DNA of 64,000 nt from Kamptonema formosum PCC 10802 (GCF_000332335.1 NZ_KB235948.1:5711114-5775113), one strand, 5' to 3'. Shown: positions 26,383 to 36,078, counted from the first letter of the stretch. Notes: generated by a model not told the origin, from the sequence alone. Numbers and translations: made by a program.

Positions 26383-26955
26383 CTAAGCTGCAGAGGCACC
26401 GCGCAGATAATCCCGTTTCAGTCGCCAGGCTGTTCGCAGCTGCTGCAGCAAATCCGTGTGCCGCTGCCACAGTGCGTCATGTATCTGAATCAAGGGCACC
26501 AAGCTATCGAGGTAGGATTGGGATTCAGCCGTTTCGATCAGGTTCAGGTAGCCGTTGCATATCTTCTCTGCTTTCAATCTTTGAGGGGTGCGCTGTAAAA
26601 GCTGGATGCGGCGCTGCCACCACCGGCGCTTCAGTTCTTCTCGCACGTCTGGGGGATAGACACCGGGATATTTGTCAAAATCTGCTTGCAGGGAATCCCA
26701 GAGTTTATTGAGGCGACGCCAGCCCTTACACAAGTCAATCACCCGCTGGAGAGTAGGCACCCAGGTGGACAGGAGGCGATAGCTGATCGTGATCGGCAGA
26801 CATCCCGCACGCTCAACCCAGCCCGAGTACCGCCAGTGATGGATCGCAACGATGTTTTCCGGGGTCGTTTTCGCCAGCACCGCTACTTCCGCTTTCGGGA
26901 AGGGCAGGGTTTTGGGTTTGATGAAGCAGGTGAGAGGGACAACCTTACTAGCCAT
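26383..26955 (-). CDS. Uncharacterised 190-residue protein
   Basis: I do not recognise the family. ATG 26955 gives MASKVVPLTCFIKP; an ATG 13 codons upstream is also in frame. The sequence is rich in Trp, Arg and Leu, has no transmembrane helix or signal peptide, and its C-terminal two thirds looks largely helical (LQRVIDLCKGWRRLNKLWDS ... RLKAEKICNGYLNLIETAE). Composition and continuity support a real gene. It is downstream of and in the same direction as the DpdA operon but 530 bases away across a repeat tract, so co-transcription is doubtful. Confidence 0.6.
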   Translation of the reverse strand: MASKVVPLTCFIKPKTLPFPKAEVAVLAKTTPENIVAIHHWRYSGWVERAGCLPITISYRLLSTWVPTLQRVIDLCKGWRRLNKLWDSLQADFDKYPGVYPPDVREELKRRWWQRRIQLLQRTPQRLKAEKICNGYLNLIETAESQSYLDSLVPLIQIHDALWQRHTDLLQQLRTAWRLKRDYLRGASAA

Positions 26956-27483
26956 GATTGCTGATTCCTTTGGGTGGGTGGCAAAGCCCCTCAAATACCT
27001 TAGCAGGCCCGCATATTCGTTCTTTGGTGGTCAGGCCGGCTAGATAGAAGTAATACTACTCTCTGCCTCCCGACTGGTAGTTTCAGTCTATGGGTGGTAA
27101 CCCCTCAAAGCTGGATAGCTTTTGAGTGGGTACACTACTAAGATACCTTGGGCGTTTGGTTGACTTGAGATTGCGAATGCAATATAGTGCCCTATTATAT
27201 ACAGACTGCTGTGAAGTTGGGGCGTTACTTCACAATTCTTTACATTTGGCGGGGGTGCCGGGGGTGCCGGCTGGACCAGTGGGTGTGCCGGTGGGTGTGC
27301 CGGTTGCCGGGTGCCGGGTGCCGGTGCCGGTGGGGAAGGGGTGCCGGTGGGTGTGCCGGTGCCGGTGGGTGCCGGTGGGGGTGCCGGCTGGCCCAGTAGT
27401 GTGCCGGTGGGTGCCGGTGGGGAAAGCGGTTGAGAGAGGGGGCGCGTTCGCCCCTTTGCTATCAGGGCGTTTCTTGCTTAACG
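26956..27483. other. Intergenic region before dpdA end, mainly simple repeats
   Basis: The only notable content is the GTGCCGG tract at 27250-27422. A 149-codon frame across it is an artefact of the repeat and lacks coding character. Confidence 0.5.
27250..27422. repeat. GTGCCGG-based simple repeat tract
   Basis: About 170 bases consist of variably spaced gtgccgg and gtgggtgtgccgg units on the + strand with strong G-over-C skew. It is unlike the palindromic repeats elsewhere. Confidence 0.85.
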
Positions 27484-28812
27484 TTAGCTTTCAGTATTTT
27501 GCTCGCTCGCAATGGACTTTAGCCCTTGATAGAAAGTCCAAGTATTGTGAAAGCCCCGCCGCCTATTCCGATTAAGACCCCGGAATATAATAACATGTAT
27601 TCCAAGCTGCTGGCACACTTCGCACGGGCAATTCTTCCAGGGTTTATCTTCCAGAGTGCGCTGATATTTTTTTCTGCTGACATAAGTTTTGCGCAGCTTC
27701 TGACCGTCATTGCCTATTCGGAGTAAATAGTTGTCGTATTCAACGATGGCATCGAGTAATTGCTCTAGTTCAGCTTCTGAGACTTCTCCCTTGTCGTAGC
27801 GTTCGAGCATTTCAAGACAGCGTTTCTCTTGTCTTTGAACTTCATCCATCGACTTGCCATTCTTGCCAACGTACTCCCGCACTTTGGGATTGTTAGATTG
27901 GGGGACTCGGATAGCGGTGTACCATTGCCCATCTTTTCCGAGATAATTCTGCCCGCTTTTTAACCAGGCTCGGCGGAGATGGGAGGTGCTGTCTATACTA
28001 GCAACCCCATATTTCGGCAATTTATCAACAAGCGACAGCTTGGCAACTCCGAAAAGATGAAGCCTTATTTGCTGCGGGCTATTTGAAAATTCATCAACAG
28101 TCTGTTTGACCGCTTCCAGCACATTGACAATCTGAGATTCCAAGGAACGCGCCAGACTGCCAAGAGCGATGTAGGTATAGCCCATCTGCAACAGTTGCTT
28201 TACAGAATCAGCATATTTGTCGGGTGTCCAGCCTTGAGCCACACCAACAGCTTCAAATTGATATCCTTCTTTCGTGTGAAGTTTGATAAACTCGCGGGCG
28301 TTATCCAGAGTAATCTGGCGGCGGTTTTCGCGTTCATTTTCTGAAAGCGGCACCTTGCGCTTCACCGGCTTTCTGGTGACAGTACCATCTTCCTGTTTTT
28401 CCTCTACTGATTCCGTGACATAGATGCTGTCTAGCGCGATATGATCCACTGAGGCTCCGCAGTCAACCCCAATGGCTTGGTAATATTCGAGTACATCCTC
28501 AGTTTTGTAGGGGGGTGTAGCTTCGTTGATGTAGCTGAAAGCCCCACAGTCTCCGAAAACTTCTAGCCCTTTAGGCAGTCGCAAATATCTGTGAGCGCCT
28601 AGTTCTTTGATGGCCTCATACTTTTTGGTTTTCTCTAGAATTGCTCGGCTCATCAAAATCCCGTCATAGGGTTGGTGAGTTTGAAAAATTTCGTGAGCGT
28701 AGACATCTTCTGATACCTTCCGGTCGGGCGAGAAGGTGTCGGTTTCAAAGACAAAGTTAGGATCTACCTTGTCTTCCCAATCGGGAAGGAAATAACGCAA
28801 TCTGTTGGCCAC
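27484..28812 (-). CDS. dpdA: DpdA-like DNA-guanine transglycosylase (TGT family)
   Basis: This 442-residue protein belongs to the tRNA-guanine transglycosylase superfamily and looks most like DpdA, which swaps guanine in DNA for preQ0. It shows FGDCGAFSYI (Asp88, equivalent of the TGT base-binding SDSGGFQ), YIALGSLARS (base-binding loop), a nucleophile candidate Asp274 in GVASIDSTSHLRRAW (the TGT IDMFDCVLPTR region), and a zinc site Cys395/Cys397/Cys400 with His422. Those residues indicate an active enzyme. The GTG start at 28812 comes 3 bases after the stop of a 54-residue ORF and follows the helicase gene, so it is the last gene of a leftward operon. Residues about 135-165 form a charged insertion (EEKQEDGTVTRKPVKRK). 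preQ0 would come from queuosine-type genes elsewhere (inference). Product identity is based on motifs read by eye. Confidence 0.8.
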   Translation of the reverse strand: MANRLRYFLPDWEDKVDPNFVFETDTFSPDRKVSEDVYAHEIFQTHQPYDGILMSRAILEKTKKYEAIKELGAHRYLRLPKGLEVFGDCGAFSYINEATPPYKTEDVLEYYQAIGVDCGASVDHIALDSIYVTESVEEKQEDGTVTRKPVKRKVPLSENERENRRQITLDNAREFIKLHTKEGYQFEAVGVAQGWTPDKYADSVKQLLQMGYTYIALGSLARSLESQIVNVLEAVKQTVDEFSNSPQQIRLHLFGVAKLSLVDKLPKYGVASIDSTSHLRRAWLKSGQNYLGKDGQWYTAIRVPQSNNPKVREYVGKNGKSMDEVQRQEKRCLEMLERYDKGEVSEAELEQLLDAIVEYDNYLLRIGNDGQKLRKTYVSRKKYQRTLEDKPWKNCPCEVCQQLGIHVIIFRGLNRNRRRGFHNTWTFYQGLKSIASEQNTES

Positions 28813-28815
28813 AAT

Positions 28816-28980
28816 TTACACTTCACACTTGTTGAAATATTCACCGCTAGCTCCTCTAGCATACCGCCGTGCGCTGCCAAACAGGTTGACATCGTTCTGG
28901 GATAGTTCTACATTCGGATAGAAGCGGGCTGTCAGGATGTTGGCTGAAGTTTCCAGGGCCAAGGTTTCCGTGACAGCCAT
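28816..28980 (-). CDS. 54-residue small protein between helicase and dpdA
   Basis: An ATG at 28980, 12 bases after the helicase stop, opens a frame of 54 codons ending in TAA 3 bases before the dpdA GTG. The peptide begins MAVTETLALETSANILTARF, continues YPNVELSQNDVNLFGSARRY and ends NKCEV. No family is recognised. Tight spacing on both sides and balanced composition favour a real gene. Confidence 0.6.
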   Translation of the reverse strand: MAVTETLALETSANILTARFYPNVELSQNDVNLFGSARRYARGASGEYFNKCEV

Positions 28981-28992
28981 CGCGGTAACACC

Positions 28993-31900
28993 TTATATTA
29001 GCAGGATGTGACACACTTCCTGCGCGGAGTCAGCTGCCAAGATGGTTGGTGGGGCAATTCCCTGTTGCACCGCCGCCGCCTGCAGTTGCTCAACTTGCGC
29101 AAAATTCACCGGCTGCACTAATGCCCTGAGCAAGGCTTCGGCGACAAAGTGGCTGACAGCGTGTGGCTGTTCAAAGCGTTCTGTGCAGTTGTTTGTGTGC
29201 AAGCAAGCGGGACAGCCATCTCGCTGCTGACATTGCAAGGGAATTTGGACTTCACCGTTCTCGTCGGGTTGGTCACGCTCAACTTGGCGCTCAGCACTGG
29301 CTTCACGCACAATTGTATCCACTAAGACTAAGGAGTCCGCATCGTGCAGGTGCCAATTAGTGATTAGTTCGGCGCTTAAGTCGTCAGGGGTTAACCAATC
29401 AGTTCGCTCCGCAAGATTGACAGGACAAAGCACCGACGCCAGGAGTTCCCGATATACGTCAACCGGATAGCTGCGTAGCGCCTCGACAAACACTTCTGAA
29501 ATTCCAGCGCCCCCTTCATAGCGTTCCCAGACGACAACCTCGCTGGTATCCTCACGAAAACAGTATTCAAGCACTTGCTCGTTCACACCACTGATGGAAG
29601 CAATTGCCTTTTGCAGCATGTGTGACGCTGTGTGCAGGATAAGTGTCCTGTTCAATGTCTTGCGCGTGCCGTCAATCTCAACTCCCTCAACTTGGCTTTT
29701 CAAGCGATCGTCCTGTAGCAAGCGCTCGGTGACTTCCCTGAGATTCCAAGCAATCCCTTTTGTCTGTAACCCGTAACGCACCGGCTCTGGCTGCCCCACT
29801 GCATCAACGTAGTGCGCTTCAAAATTCCACGGCTGGCTATTTCTCGGCGTGACATACTCTTTTCTTGTTTTGTCCCAAAGCTTATTCTCGACTCGCGCCG
29901 TGGAACCAATCACAGTGATCTCGCCTCTCAATTCTGAAACGAGCTGTAAGGTATGAGACACTCGACTAAGGTCATCATGTAGATAGCTGTAGGTGCGCTC
30001 AATGATAGCCTCGGCATAAAGCCGGACAGAACGCAGAGCAACATTATGACACTGGCGAGACCGGCTCTCACTGTAAATCGCAAAGCATTCGGGGCACATT
30101 TTGACAACCTGCTCCCCCTGATTATCGCCCTTCAAAGCTTTAACATACACTTTTTCGGGTCTAAATTCGGGACGCTCGCCGGTAAGATGCACTCCCTCAC
30201 CGAGCAGGCGCACACCCACGGTTCCTCCTTGCGCCCACTGCGCTTGTACCCATCTGGGATCGTGCTCTGTTTCCACGACGGAAAGCAATGGATGCCGGTG
30301 GTAGCGGTAAGCAGTGCGGTAGGGAACTAACAGGGTAGAAAGTTTAGTTGTATCTTCCTGCTTTAACTCTGTTCGGTTCCCTCTTGATGTCCTTACTGCC
30401 ACAATAATAGGTTTGACTTCATTAAAGTAGGCATCGGGAATGAAGAAGTCAACTGCGGACTGGCTTGGGTTAGCATCACCAGATGCTGTCCGTAAATAGA
30501 ATAAGGCTTGCAATACTGTTTTGATCACGTCAGGAGCAGAGTTGAGTATCCAGACACTCCCACGGAATTTCTCTAGGGTATGGAAAAAATTATACAGTCC
30601 ATCGGCCTGGTCAAACCCGATACCAAGCTCTGCCGGTCTTTGCATTCGATCCCAGACAGTAAGCAAATTCGCTTGAAGTGTCAAAATGTCTTGACGAGCT
30701 TCTGCATCTTCTTCCGCAAAGGCAAGTTTGCCCAATTCCGTATAGATGGACTCTAAGCGAGATCGGATATTTTTCCTAAGTTCCGTCTCCCCGTCCAGAT
30801 AGCGCCTGACTAAACCGAACACTTCCTGGACAGCCTGGGTTAAATTATCAGGCGATTCATTCTCAATATCCAGGAGATTCCACTTGAGATTCAGGTAAGA
30901 TTCAAAACGCTGGCGCTGATCGAGAATCCATTTCCTGAGGTGCCCCTGTCGCTGTTTATTCGTGGAATTTCGATTTTCCTCCAGCCAATCCCCAAAGTTG
31001 TCTCGAAGAATTGGGCATTCTTCCAGTTTTTCCCAAATCCAGTCTAAAATTCCAACCTGTACCTTGTTGCCTCGTCGCGCAATGTGATAGTGCATTCTCT
31101 CCCGCTCGTGTGCGATCCTGTTGTGCATAGCGAGAAGGACAGGGTTGCTGGGGTTAAGAGGTAATTCGTAACTGCCGTAAACGAGCCGGTTGCGGCGGAA
31201 AAAGTAAAAGTGGTCGCTGGCTGTATTGGCCAAAATCATCAGCGTGTGGGCAACTGCGCCTGCAGCACGCCCCGCACGCCCGCGTCGTTGGATAAAGGAA
31301 AAAACAGTCCTCGGCGGACGGTAATGAAACGTGACTACAATCCTGTCATCATCCACGCCAACTTCTAAGGAGGGCGTTGCCACAACAATGTCACTGTTCC
31401 AGTAATCTTCTCGACCTTGCGAAGAGACAGAGGAAATATCCAGCGTTCGTTCGCGGAAACCAGGGATAAGCTGCGTGCAGTTTGTGCCGCCCAAAATCCC
31501 GCGCCAGCATTCGCCTTGGAGATAGTGATTAGCACATAGGGCAGGGTTCGTATTAGGGCAGCGCTTTTCCTGAAATTCTATATCGTTCAATACAGTGCGA
31601 AAACGCCAAAGCTCAAGGCGGTTTCCCTCGGCGTCCTTGATTTGTGCGAAAAGTCGATTGGTCAAGTCCAGGGATTCTGTAAAAACAATCCCCCTGTCTC
31701 GCCGATCATCTCTGTCGCTCAACAACCCATGTCCTATCGCCATCACACTTTGAATCAGCGTCGGTGCTGCGCCGGCTCGGTTTTCCTCTTCAGGCGATTG
31801 CAGAAAGTAGAGAACCTCTAATCCCGATGGTTCTTTGGGATATTCAGGTGCAGCCGCATCGTGAACAGTTACTGGATGGCTCTCATCCCCGTGAAAGAAC

Positions 31901-33084
31901 TTGCTGGCAAACCGTTCCGGATTCGCAACAGTGGCGCTAGCGGCAATTTTCGCAAGGCGATGCTCACTCAAATCCTCAATGCGCCGAATCAGGTGGTGGA
32001 TGTGAGCGCCGTAGAGAGAGTGATAAAGGTGGACTTCATCAAATAACACTCCCTTTAGGGAGCGCAAGTAGCTTTCAAATTCTGGGTTAGGATTGAGATA
32101 CAGTCTGTCTAGGGATTCCGCTGTTGTTACCAGGATGTGTGGCTTGTATTTCGCATGGTCATTTTTGGCAATGGAGACTTTGAACACGGCGCTGCAAGCT
32201 TCATTACTGCATTCTAGCTCTGGTACAGATCCGTGCTTTTTATTGTACCGCAAGTTTCCGTTACTGCACACCGGGCAACATTCGTCCTGCAAAATCTTGA
32301 AGCGCTTGTTTTCATCAAACACCTGAGCGTTCTGTAAAGTGTCTGTCGCTTCAGACGCAATCCCGGAAAACTGAAACCCAATGATGATGCCTTGCGAAAC
32401 TTTCCTGGAACGGCGGAATAGTTCTAACTGCCCGCTATCTGTCAACTGGTTTTGCTCTGCCTGATACACATAGCGAAAAATTCGGGAGAGTTGGTCTTTG
32501 AGTAACTCTACGCGAGGGTAGAGTAAAACAAAACGCGGTGCTTTCTGGTGATTTGCCTGAATCTGTCGAGCAATCTCATAAATGAGAGGCAGTAAGAACA
32601 CCTCGGTTTTGCCTGAGCCAGTTGGAGCTACAATGACCAAACTGCCGGTGTTGCGAATCGCTTGAACTGTTTTGCCCCACCCTTCGATTTGAAATTGTGA
32701 AAAATTCCTAATTGGTCGGCCAGGAAGCTTAGCTGCTATATCTGCGATGTGGCGTTCCTCATTTCTGAGGGTTTGAACAGCTATGTTTCTAATCGGGCGC
32801 TGGCGCAGCACAACCTCAGTGCGGATTCTCCCCGTTAACCTGCGCCCTTCCTGATCTGCATTGAACCGCTGCCGCAATTGTGACAGGATACGCCCGGTTT
32901 CAATAGCCTTGGGAAGCCACAAACCCGCTGACAGTTCAACGAATTCCTGCCGGTGTTCAGACAAGAGAGGTTGAATTTCTGATTGATAAGCATTCCACAA
33001 CTCTTGAGGAGAAGGAACCTCATTCGACCGATTCACCTCGGCGAACATTTGGTTAAGCAAGTTTTCTAGCCTGTCCCAACTCAT
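28993..33084 (-). CDS. DEAD/DEAH-box helicase with DUF1998 region (DpdJ/DrmA-like)
   Basis: The 1363-residue product has superfamily 2 helicase motifs: Walker A APTGSGKTE (153-161), LLYPRVELLKDQ, TTAESLDRL, DEVH in VLFDEVHLY, SAT in AASATVAN, an ATPSLEVGVD block and motif VI QRRGRAGRA. A four-Cys zinc ribbon (CPVC ... CSNEAC) is inserted between motifs Ia and II. The C-terminus is of the DUF1998 type: HTASHMLQKAI, WERYEGGAGISEV and a Cys cluster (CPVN ... GCPACLHTNNC). This layout matches COG1205-type helicases, including DpdJ of the 7-deazaguanine island and the DrmA/DrmB pair of DISARM. Because it sits in an operon with dpdA, a role in DNA modification or restriction is likely; which end it serves cannot be read from sequence. 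ATG 33084 follows a GGAG. Confidence 0.85.
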   Translation of the reverse strand: MSWDRLENLLNQMFAEVNRSNEVPSPQELWNAYQSEIQPLLSEHRQEFVELSAGLWLPKAIETGRILSQLRQRFNADQEGRRLTGRIRTEVVLRQRPIRNIAVQTLRNEERHIADIAAKLPGRPIRNFSQFQIEGWGKTVQAIRNTGSLVIVAPTGSGKTEVFLLPLIYEIARQIQANHQKAPRFVLLYPRVELLKDQLSRIFRYVYQAEQNQLTDSGQLELFRRSRKVSQGIIIGFQFSGIASEATDTLQNAQVFDENKRFKILQDECCPVCSNGNLRYNKKHGSVPELECSNEACSAVFKVSIAKNDHAKYKPHILVTTAESLDRLYLNPNPEFESYLRSLKGVLFDEVHLYHSLYGAHIHHLIRRIEDLSEHRLAKIAASATVANPERFASKFFHGDESHPVTVHDAAAPEYPKEPSGLEVLYFLQSPEEENRAGAAPTLIQSVMAIGHGLLSDRDDRRDRGIVFTESLDLTNRLFAQIKDAEGNRLELWRFRTVLNDIEFQEKRCPNTNPALCANHYLQGECWRGILGGTNCTQLIPGFRERTLDISSVSSQGREDYWNSDIVVATPSLEVGVDDDRIVVTFHYRPPRTVFSFIQRRGRAGRAAGAVAHTLMILANTASDHFYFFRRNRLVYGSYELPLNPSNPVLLAMHNRIAHERERMHYHIARRGNKVQVGILDWIWEKLEECPILRDNFGDWLEENRNSTNKQRQGHLRKWILDQRQRFESYLNLKWNLLDIENESPDNLTQAVQEVFGLVRRYLDGETELRKNIRSRLESIYTELGKLAFAEEDAEARQDILTLQANLLTVWDRMQRPAELGIGFDQADGLYNFFHTLEKFRGSVWILNSAPDVIKTVLQALFYLRTASGDANPSQSAVDFFIPDAYFNEVKPIIVAVRTSRGNRTELKQEDTTKLSTLLVPYRTAYRYHRHPLLSVVETEHDPRWVQAQWAQGGTVGVRLLGEGVHLTGERPEFRPEKVYVKALKGDNQGEQVVKMCPECFAIYSESRSRQCHNVALRSVRLYAEAIIERTYSYLHDDLSRVSHTLQLVSELRGEITVIGSTARVENKLWDKTRKEYVTPRNSQPWNFEAHYVDAVGQPEPVRYGLQTKGIAWNLREVTERLLQDDRLKSQVEGVEIDGTRKTLNRTLILHTASHMLQKAIASISGVNEQVLEYCFREDTSEVVVWERYEGGAGISEVFVEALRSYPVDVYRELLASVLCPVNLAERTDWLTPDDLSAELITNWHLHDADSLVLVDTIVREASAERQVERDQPDENGEVQIPLQCQQRDGCPACLHTNNCTERFEQPHAVSHFVAEALLRALVQPVNFAQVEQLQAAAVQQGIAPPTILAADSAQEVCHILLI

Positions 33085-33379
33085 TCTCCATGCCCCCTGC
33101 GAGATGCTTATCTTTTATGCCGGCCCGAAATTGCAGCCACTCCTTCATCCCTCACCCGTACCATCTTCTCACCCATCCCGCCGGCACCCTACCGTAATTT
33201 TACGGAAACTAAGTAAAATTTTATGAACTTGACAAATCATTCAGGATAGGGTAAGTAAACCTGGCAGGCATCTCAACCGGCACTGACTTCAGGCTAGAGC
33301 GCCTCTCTCTCTAGCACAATCCCTAAATCGCACTCGATAATCGACAAGTCAAACTTCAGCAGTCCTGCTTCTGAGAAGC

Positions 33380-34156
33380 TCAAGCCCCTTCAGAATTCCT
33401 GTCACTGACAGTCTCATTGATATGTCTGACCTGAACACCAAGTTGCCCTAATACCCGTCGCGCCTCGTCAGCCGTAAAGGCGGATACCGGCAGACCAGTA
33501 AGCTTGCTCACCAACCACTTCGGTGCGACTCGCTGACAGTCTACCACAACATACCACCACTTATAACGAGTTGAATCATCTTTTTCCTCCGCCACCGCAG
33601 TGCGAGCTATCTCAAACACTTGCGCCGGTGTCAGCACCACCTCAATCCCTCGCAGACGCGCTTTTCCTTGCGGAGTGCCTGCAGGTGGAGAGGAGCGACG
33701 TGCCGGTGTTTCCCCATAGAGCCACTCATGCAATTCTGACAGCTTTTTGCCAGAACCACCTTCAGCAATTCGCACTGTCAGCGCAGCCGGTACAAGCGTC
33801 TCGTATCCATCGAATGCCCGGAGGTAATCTCGACCTAAATAAATGAAAAGTTGCTGGTATGACTTAGCGCCGAGGATATGAGTGAGTTCTGCAATTACCT
33901 CTGGGTGCAATTCACCGGCTCGCTGGCGTGTCATTTCTCGGTCATAATCTGGAATCAGACAGTCGCTAGGAATCAGTCCAAACTTTGCTGACAAGATATA
34001 TGTGTCCAGCGGTGCTGAAGGTTGACCCCGGAGAAAGCGACGCAGCAAACGAAAAGCCGGCCCATCGTAGCGTTCAATAGCCGGCAGCAAACCAGCATCC
34101 GAACGCTTGCGCTGCGAACAGGAAACAATAAGCAAGTATCGAAATTCAGAATTCAC
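33380..34156 (-). CDS. DUF6884-like protein with small C-terminal DNA-system domain
   Basis: The 258-residue product opens with LLIVSCSQRKR and continues AIERYDGPAFRLLRRFL, YILSAKFGLIPSD and IPDYDREMT, the marks of the DUF6884/YaaA-like group, which I have seen annotated near DNA-modification loci. Residues about 168-245 form a second small domain (WWYVVVDCQRVAPKWLVSKL ... FTADEARRVLGQLG) that resembles the short head domains found beside HNH and McrA-type nucleases. The start is GTG 34156. A gap of 295 bases separates it from the helicase, longer than the other spacings in this cluster, so it may have its own promoter. Enzymatic activity is unknown. Confidence 0.6.
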   Translation of the reverse strand: MNSEFRYLLIVSCSQRKRSDAGLLPAIERYDGPAFRLLRRFLRGQPSAPLDTYILSAKFGLIPSDCLIPDYDREMTRQRAGELHPEVIAELTHILGAKSYQQLFIYLGRDYLRAFDGYETLVPAALTVRIAEGGSGKKLSELHEWLYGETPARRSSPPAGTPQGKARLRGIEVVLTPAQVFEIARTAVAEEKDDSTRYKWWYVVVDCQRVAPKWLVSKLTGLPVSAFTADEARRVLGQLGVQVRHINETVSDRNSEGA

Positions 34157-34485
34157 TTTTTGACTTCAGCTCACCTGGACTGTTAACGTGAAAGCTTGCA
34201 TCCCTCTGCGAGGTGGGAGGAGAATGTTAAACCGGCTTTTAGTAATTGTGCCACCTGCGCAACCGCCCTCAAACGCCGCTGGCTTGCCTCCCTCCACCCA
34301 CTCAGCATCCGAAAATGTAGAGACGCGAAAATTCGCGTCTCTACAGCCCAACCAAAAAACCGGCAATTATATCACAACAGAAGCATCCAAATCAAGACGT
34401 AGGACAGGCGTCCCGCCTGTGCCAAAATCAAGACGTAGGACAGGCGTCTCGCCTGTCCCAAAACCACAAGCGAAGGAAAAAACCC
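34157..34485. repeat. Repeat cluster: GTAGAGACGCGAA palindrome and two AGGACAGGCG units
   Basis: No gene is visible. A near-perfect palindrome (gtagagacgcgaa ... ttcgcgtctctac) occupies 34314-34344, and a 37-base unit with the ggacaggcg/cgcctgt core is tandemly duplicated at 34390-34463. These lie between the ends of the DpdA operon and ndhD1. Confidence 0.75.
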
Positions 34486-36078
34486 TCACTCCCTAATAGC
34501 CGGCGCAGACAAAACCGGCATATCGCCCAAAGCCACCGGCTTCTCCTGCAACTTCAGCGCCAAAGCCGGCACCGACTCACGCAACCGCCCCGTCAGCTGC
34601 ACCGTCGTCGCATCATATATCTGAGTCACAATCTTGGGATACAAACCAATTCCAATCACCGGCACCAGCAAACAAGCAATGATAAACACCTCACGCGGTT
34701 CCGCATCCACGAGGACCTCGTGTTCCACCAACTCCTTATTTTCAGGACCGTAGAAAATCTCCCGCAACATCGACAGCAAATAAATCGGAGTCAAAATAAC
34801 CCCAACCGCCGCCAGGAACACCACAATCACCTTAAACACAGGATTGTAAGCGTCACTCGTTGCAAAGCCCACAAACACCATCAACTCCGCCACAAACCCG
34901 CTCATCCCCGGCAGCGCCAAAGACGCCAGAGAACAAGCAGTCCACATCGCAAAAACCTTGCGCATCTTCTGCCCAACGCCGCCCATCTCATCCAGCATCA
35001 GCGTGTGAGTGCGGTCGTAAGTGCATCCGACCATAAAGAACAGGCTCGCCCCAATCAGACCGTGGGACACCATTTGCAGCACCGCACCGCTAATTCCCAA
35101 GTCCGTAAAAGAAGCAATCCCAATCAGCACAAACCCCATGTGCGAAATCGAAGAATAGGCGATCTTCCGCTTCAAATTTCGCTGGGCAAAAGAAGTCAGA
35201 GCCGCATAAATGATATTAACAACGCCCAGAATCACCAAAATCGGTGCGAACACCGCATGGGCGTCTGGGAGCATACCGGCATTCATCCGCAGGAGCGCGT
35301 AGCCCCCCATTTTCAGCAGGATGCCAGCCAGCAGCATGTGTGCCGGTGCCGTCGCCTCACCGTGAGCGTCCGGAAGCCAAGTGTGCAAGGGGAAAATGGG
35401 CAGCTTCACCCCATAGGCGATCAAAAAGCCCCCGTACAGCAACAGTTGCAGATTGAGAGCGTAATCCTTATTGGCGATCGCACGCATGTCAAACGTCACC
35501 GTATCGCCATAGAAGGCCATCGTCAGCGCTGCCACCAAAATAAACAGGGAACCGCCCGCCGTATAGAGAATAAACTTCGTTGCCGCGTACTGGCGCTTTT
35601 TGCCGCCCCAGATCGCCAGGATCAGGTACACCGGCACCAATTCCAGTTCCCACACCAGGAAAAACAGCAGCATGTCCTGCACGGCGAACACAGCAATCTG
35701 GCCACCGTACATCGCCAGCATCAAAAAGTAAAACAGTTTCGGCTTCAGCGTCACCGGCCAAGCTGCCAGAATTGCCAGCGTCGTAATAAAGCCGGTGAGC
35801 AGAATCAGCGGCATCGACAGCCCATCCGCCCCCACCGACCACTTCAGATCAAGCTGGGGCAGCCAGGGATAGCTTTCCACCAGCTGCAAACCGGGTTCAT
35901 TAAAATCGTACCCGGTATAAAAAGCTGCAACAATCAGGACAAAATCAATTAGCCCCACGATCAGGGAGTACCAGCGCACTGTCTTGCCATCCTTGTCCGG
36001 CAGCACTGGTATCAGCAGTGAAGCCGCAATTGGCAACAGGATAATCGTGGTCAGCCAGGGAAAATCAGCGAGATTCAT
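34486..36078 (-). CDS. ndhD1: NDH-1 subunit D1 (NAD(P)H-quinone oxidoreductase chain 4)
   Basis: This 530-residue thylakoid membrane protein is one of the three antiporter-like proton channels of cyanobacterial NDH-1. About 14 transmembrane helices are evident. Conserved proton-path features include the helix with [16 protein letters not shown] (Glu in the membrane), Lys in [20 protein letters not shown], and [18 protein letters not shown]. The ARHNLKR-like segment [18 protein letters not shown] is typical. NdhD1 with NdhF1 marks the NDH-1L respiratory and cyclic electron flow complex rather than the CO2-uptake forms. It follows ndhF1 in the same direction after 422 bases. Confidence 0.96.
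   Translation of the reverse strand: MNLADFPWLTTIILLPIAASLLIPVLPDKDGKTVRWYSLIVGLIDFVLIVAAFYTGYDFNEPGLQLVESYPWLPQLDLKWSVGADGLSMPLILLTGFITTLAILAAWPVTLKPKLFYFLMLAMYGGQIAVFAVQDMLLFFLVWELELVPVYLILAIWGGKKRQYAATKFILYTAGGSLFILVAALTMAFYGDTVTFDMRAIANKDYALNLQLLLYGGFLIAYGVKLPIFPLHTWLPDAHGEATAPAHMLLAGILLKMGGYALLRMNAGMLPDAHAVFAPILVILGVVNIIYAALTSFAQRNLKRKIAYSSISHMGFVLIGIASFTDLGISGAVLQMVSHGLIGASLFFMVGCTYDRTHTLMLDEMGGVGQKMRKVFAMWTACSLASLALPGMSGFVAELMVFVGFATSDAYNPVFKVIVVFLAAVGVILTPIYLLSMLREIFYGPENKELVEHEVLVDAEPREVFIIACLLVPVIGIGLYPKIVTQIYDATTVQLTGRLRESVPALALKLQEKPVALGDMPVLSAPAIRE

Noticed and set aside
26084..26386. Short plus-strand frames after the RTX-like gene
   Set aside because: They run through the terminator and repeat DNA with HIP1 and inverted repeats; no coding character.
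27126..27575. 149-codon frame across the GTGCCGG tract
   Set aside because: It is open only because of the simple repeat, lacks a Shine-Dalgarno and overlaps the dpdA end.
28993..33084. Helicase as part of a complete DISARM locus
   Set aside because: The architecture is similar to DrmA plus DrmB, but no DrmC phospholipase D gene or DISARM methyltransferase lies in the operon.
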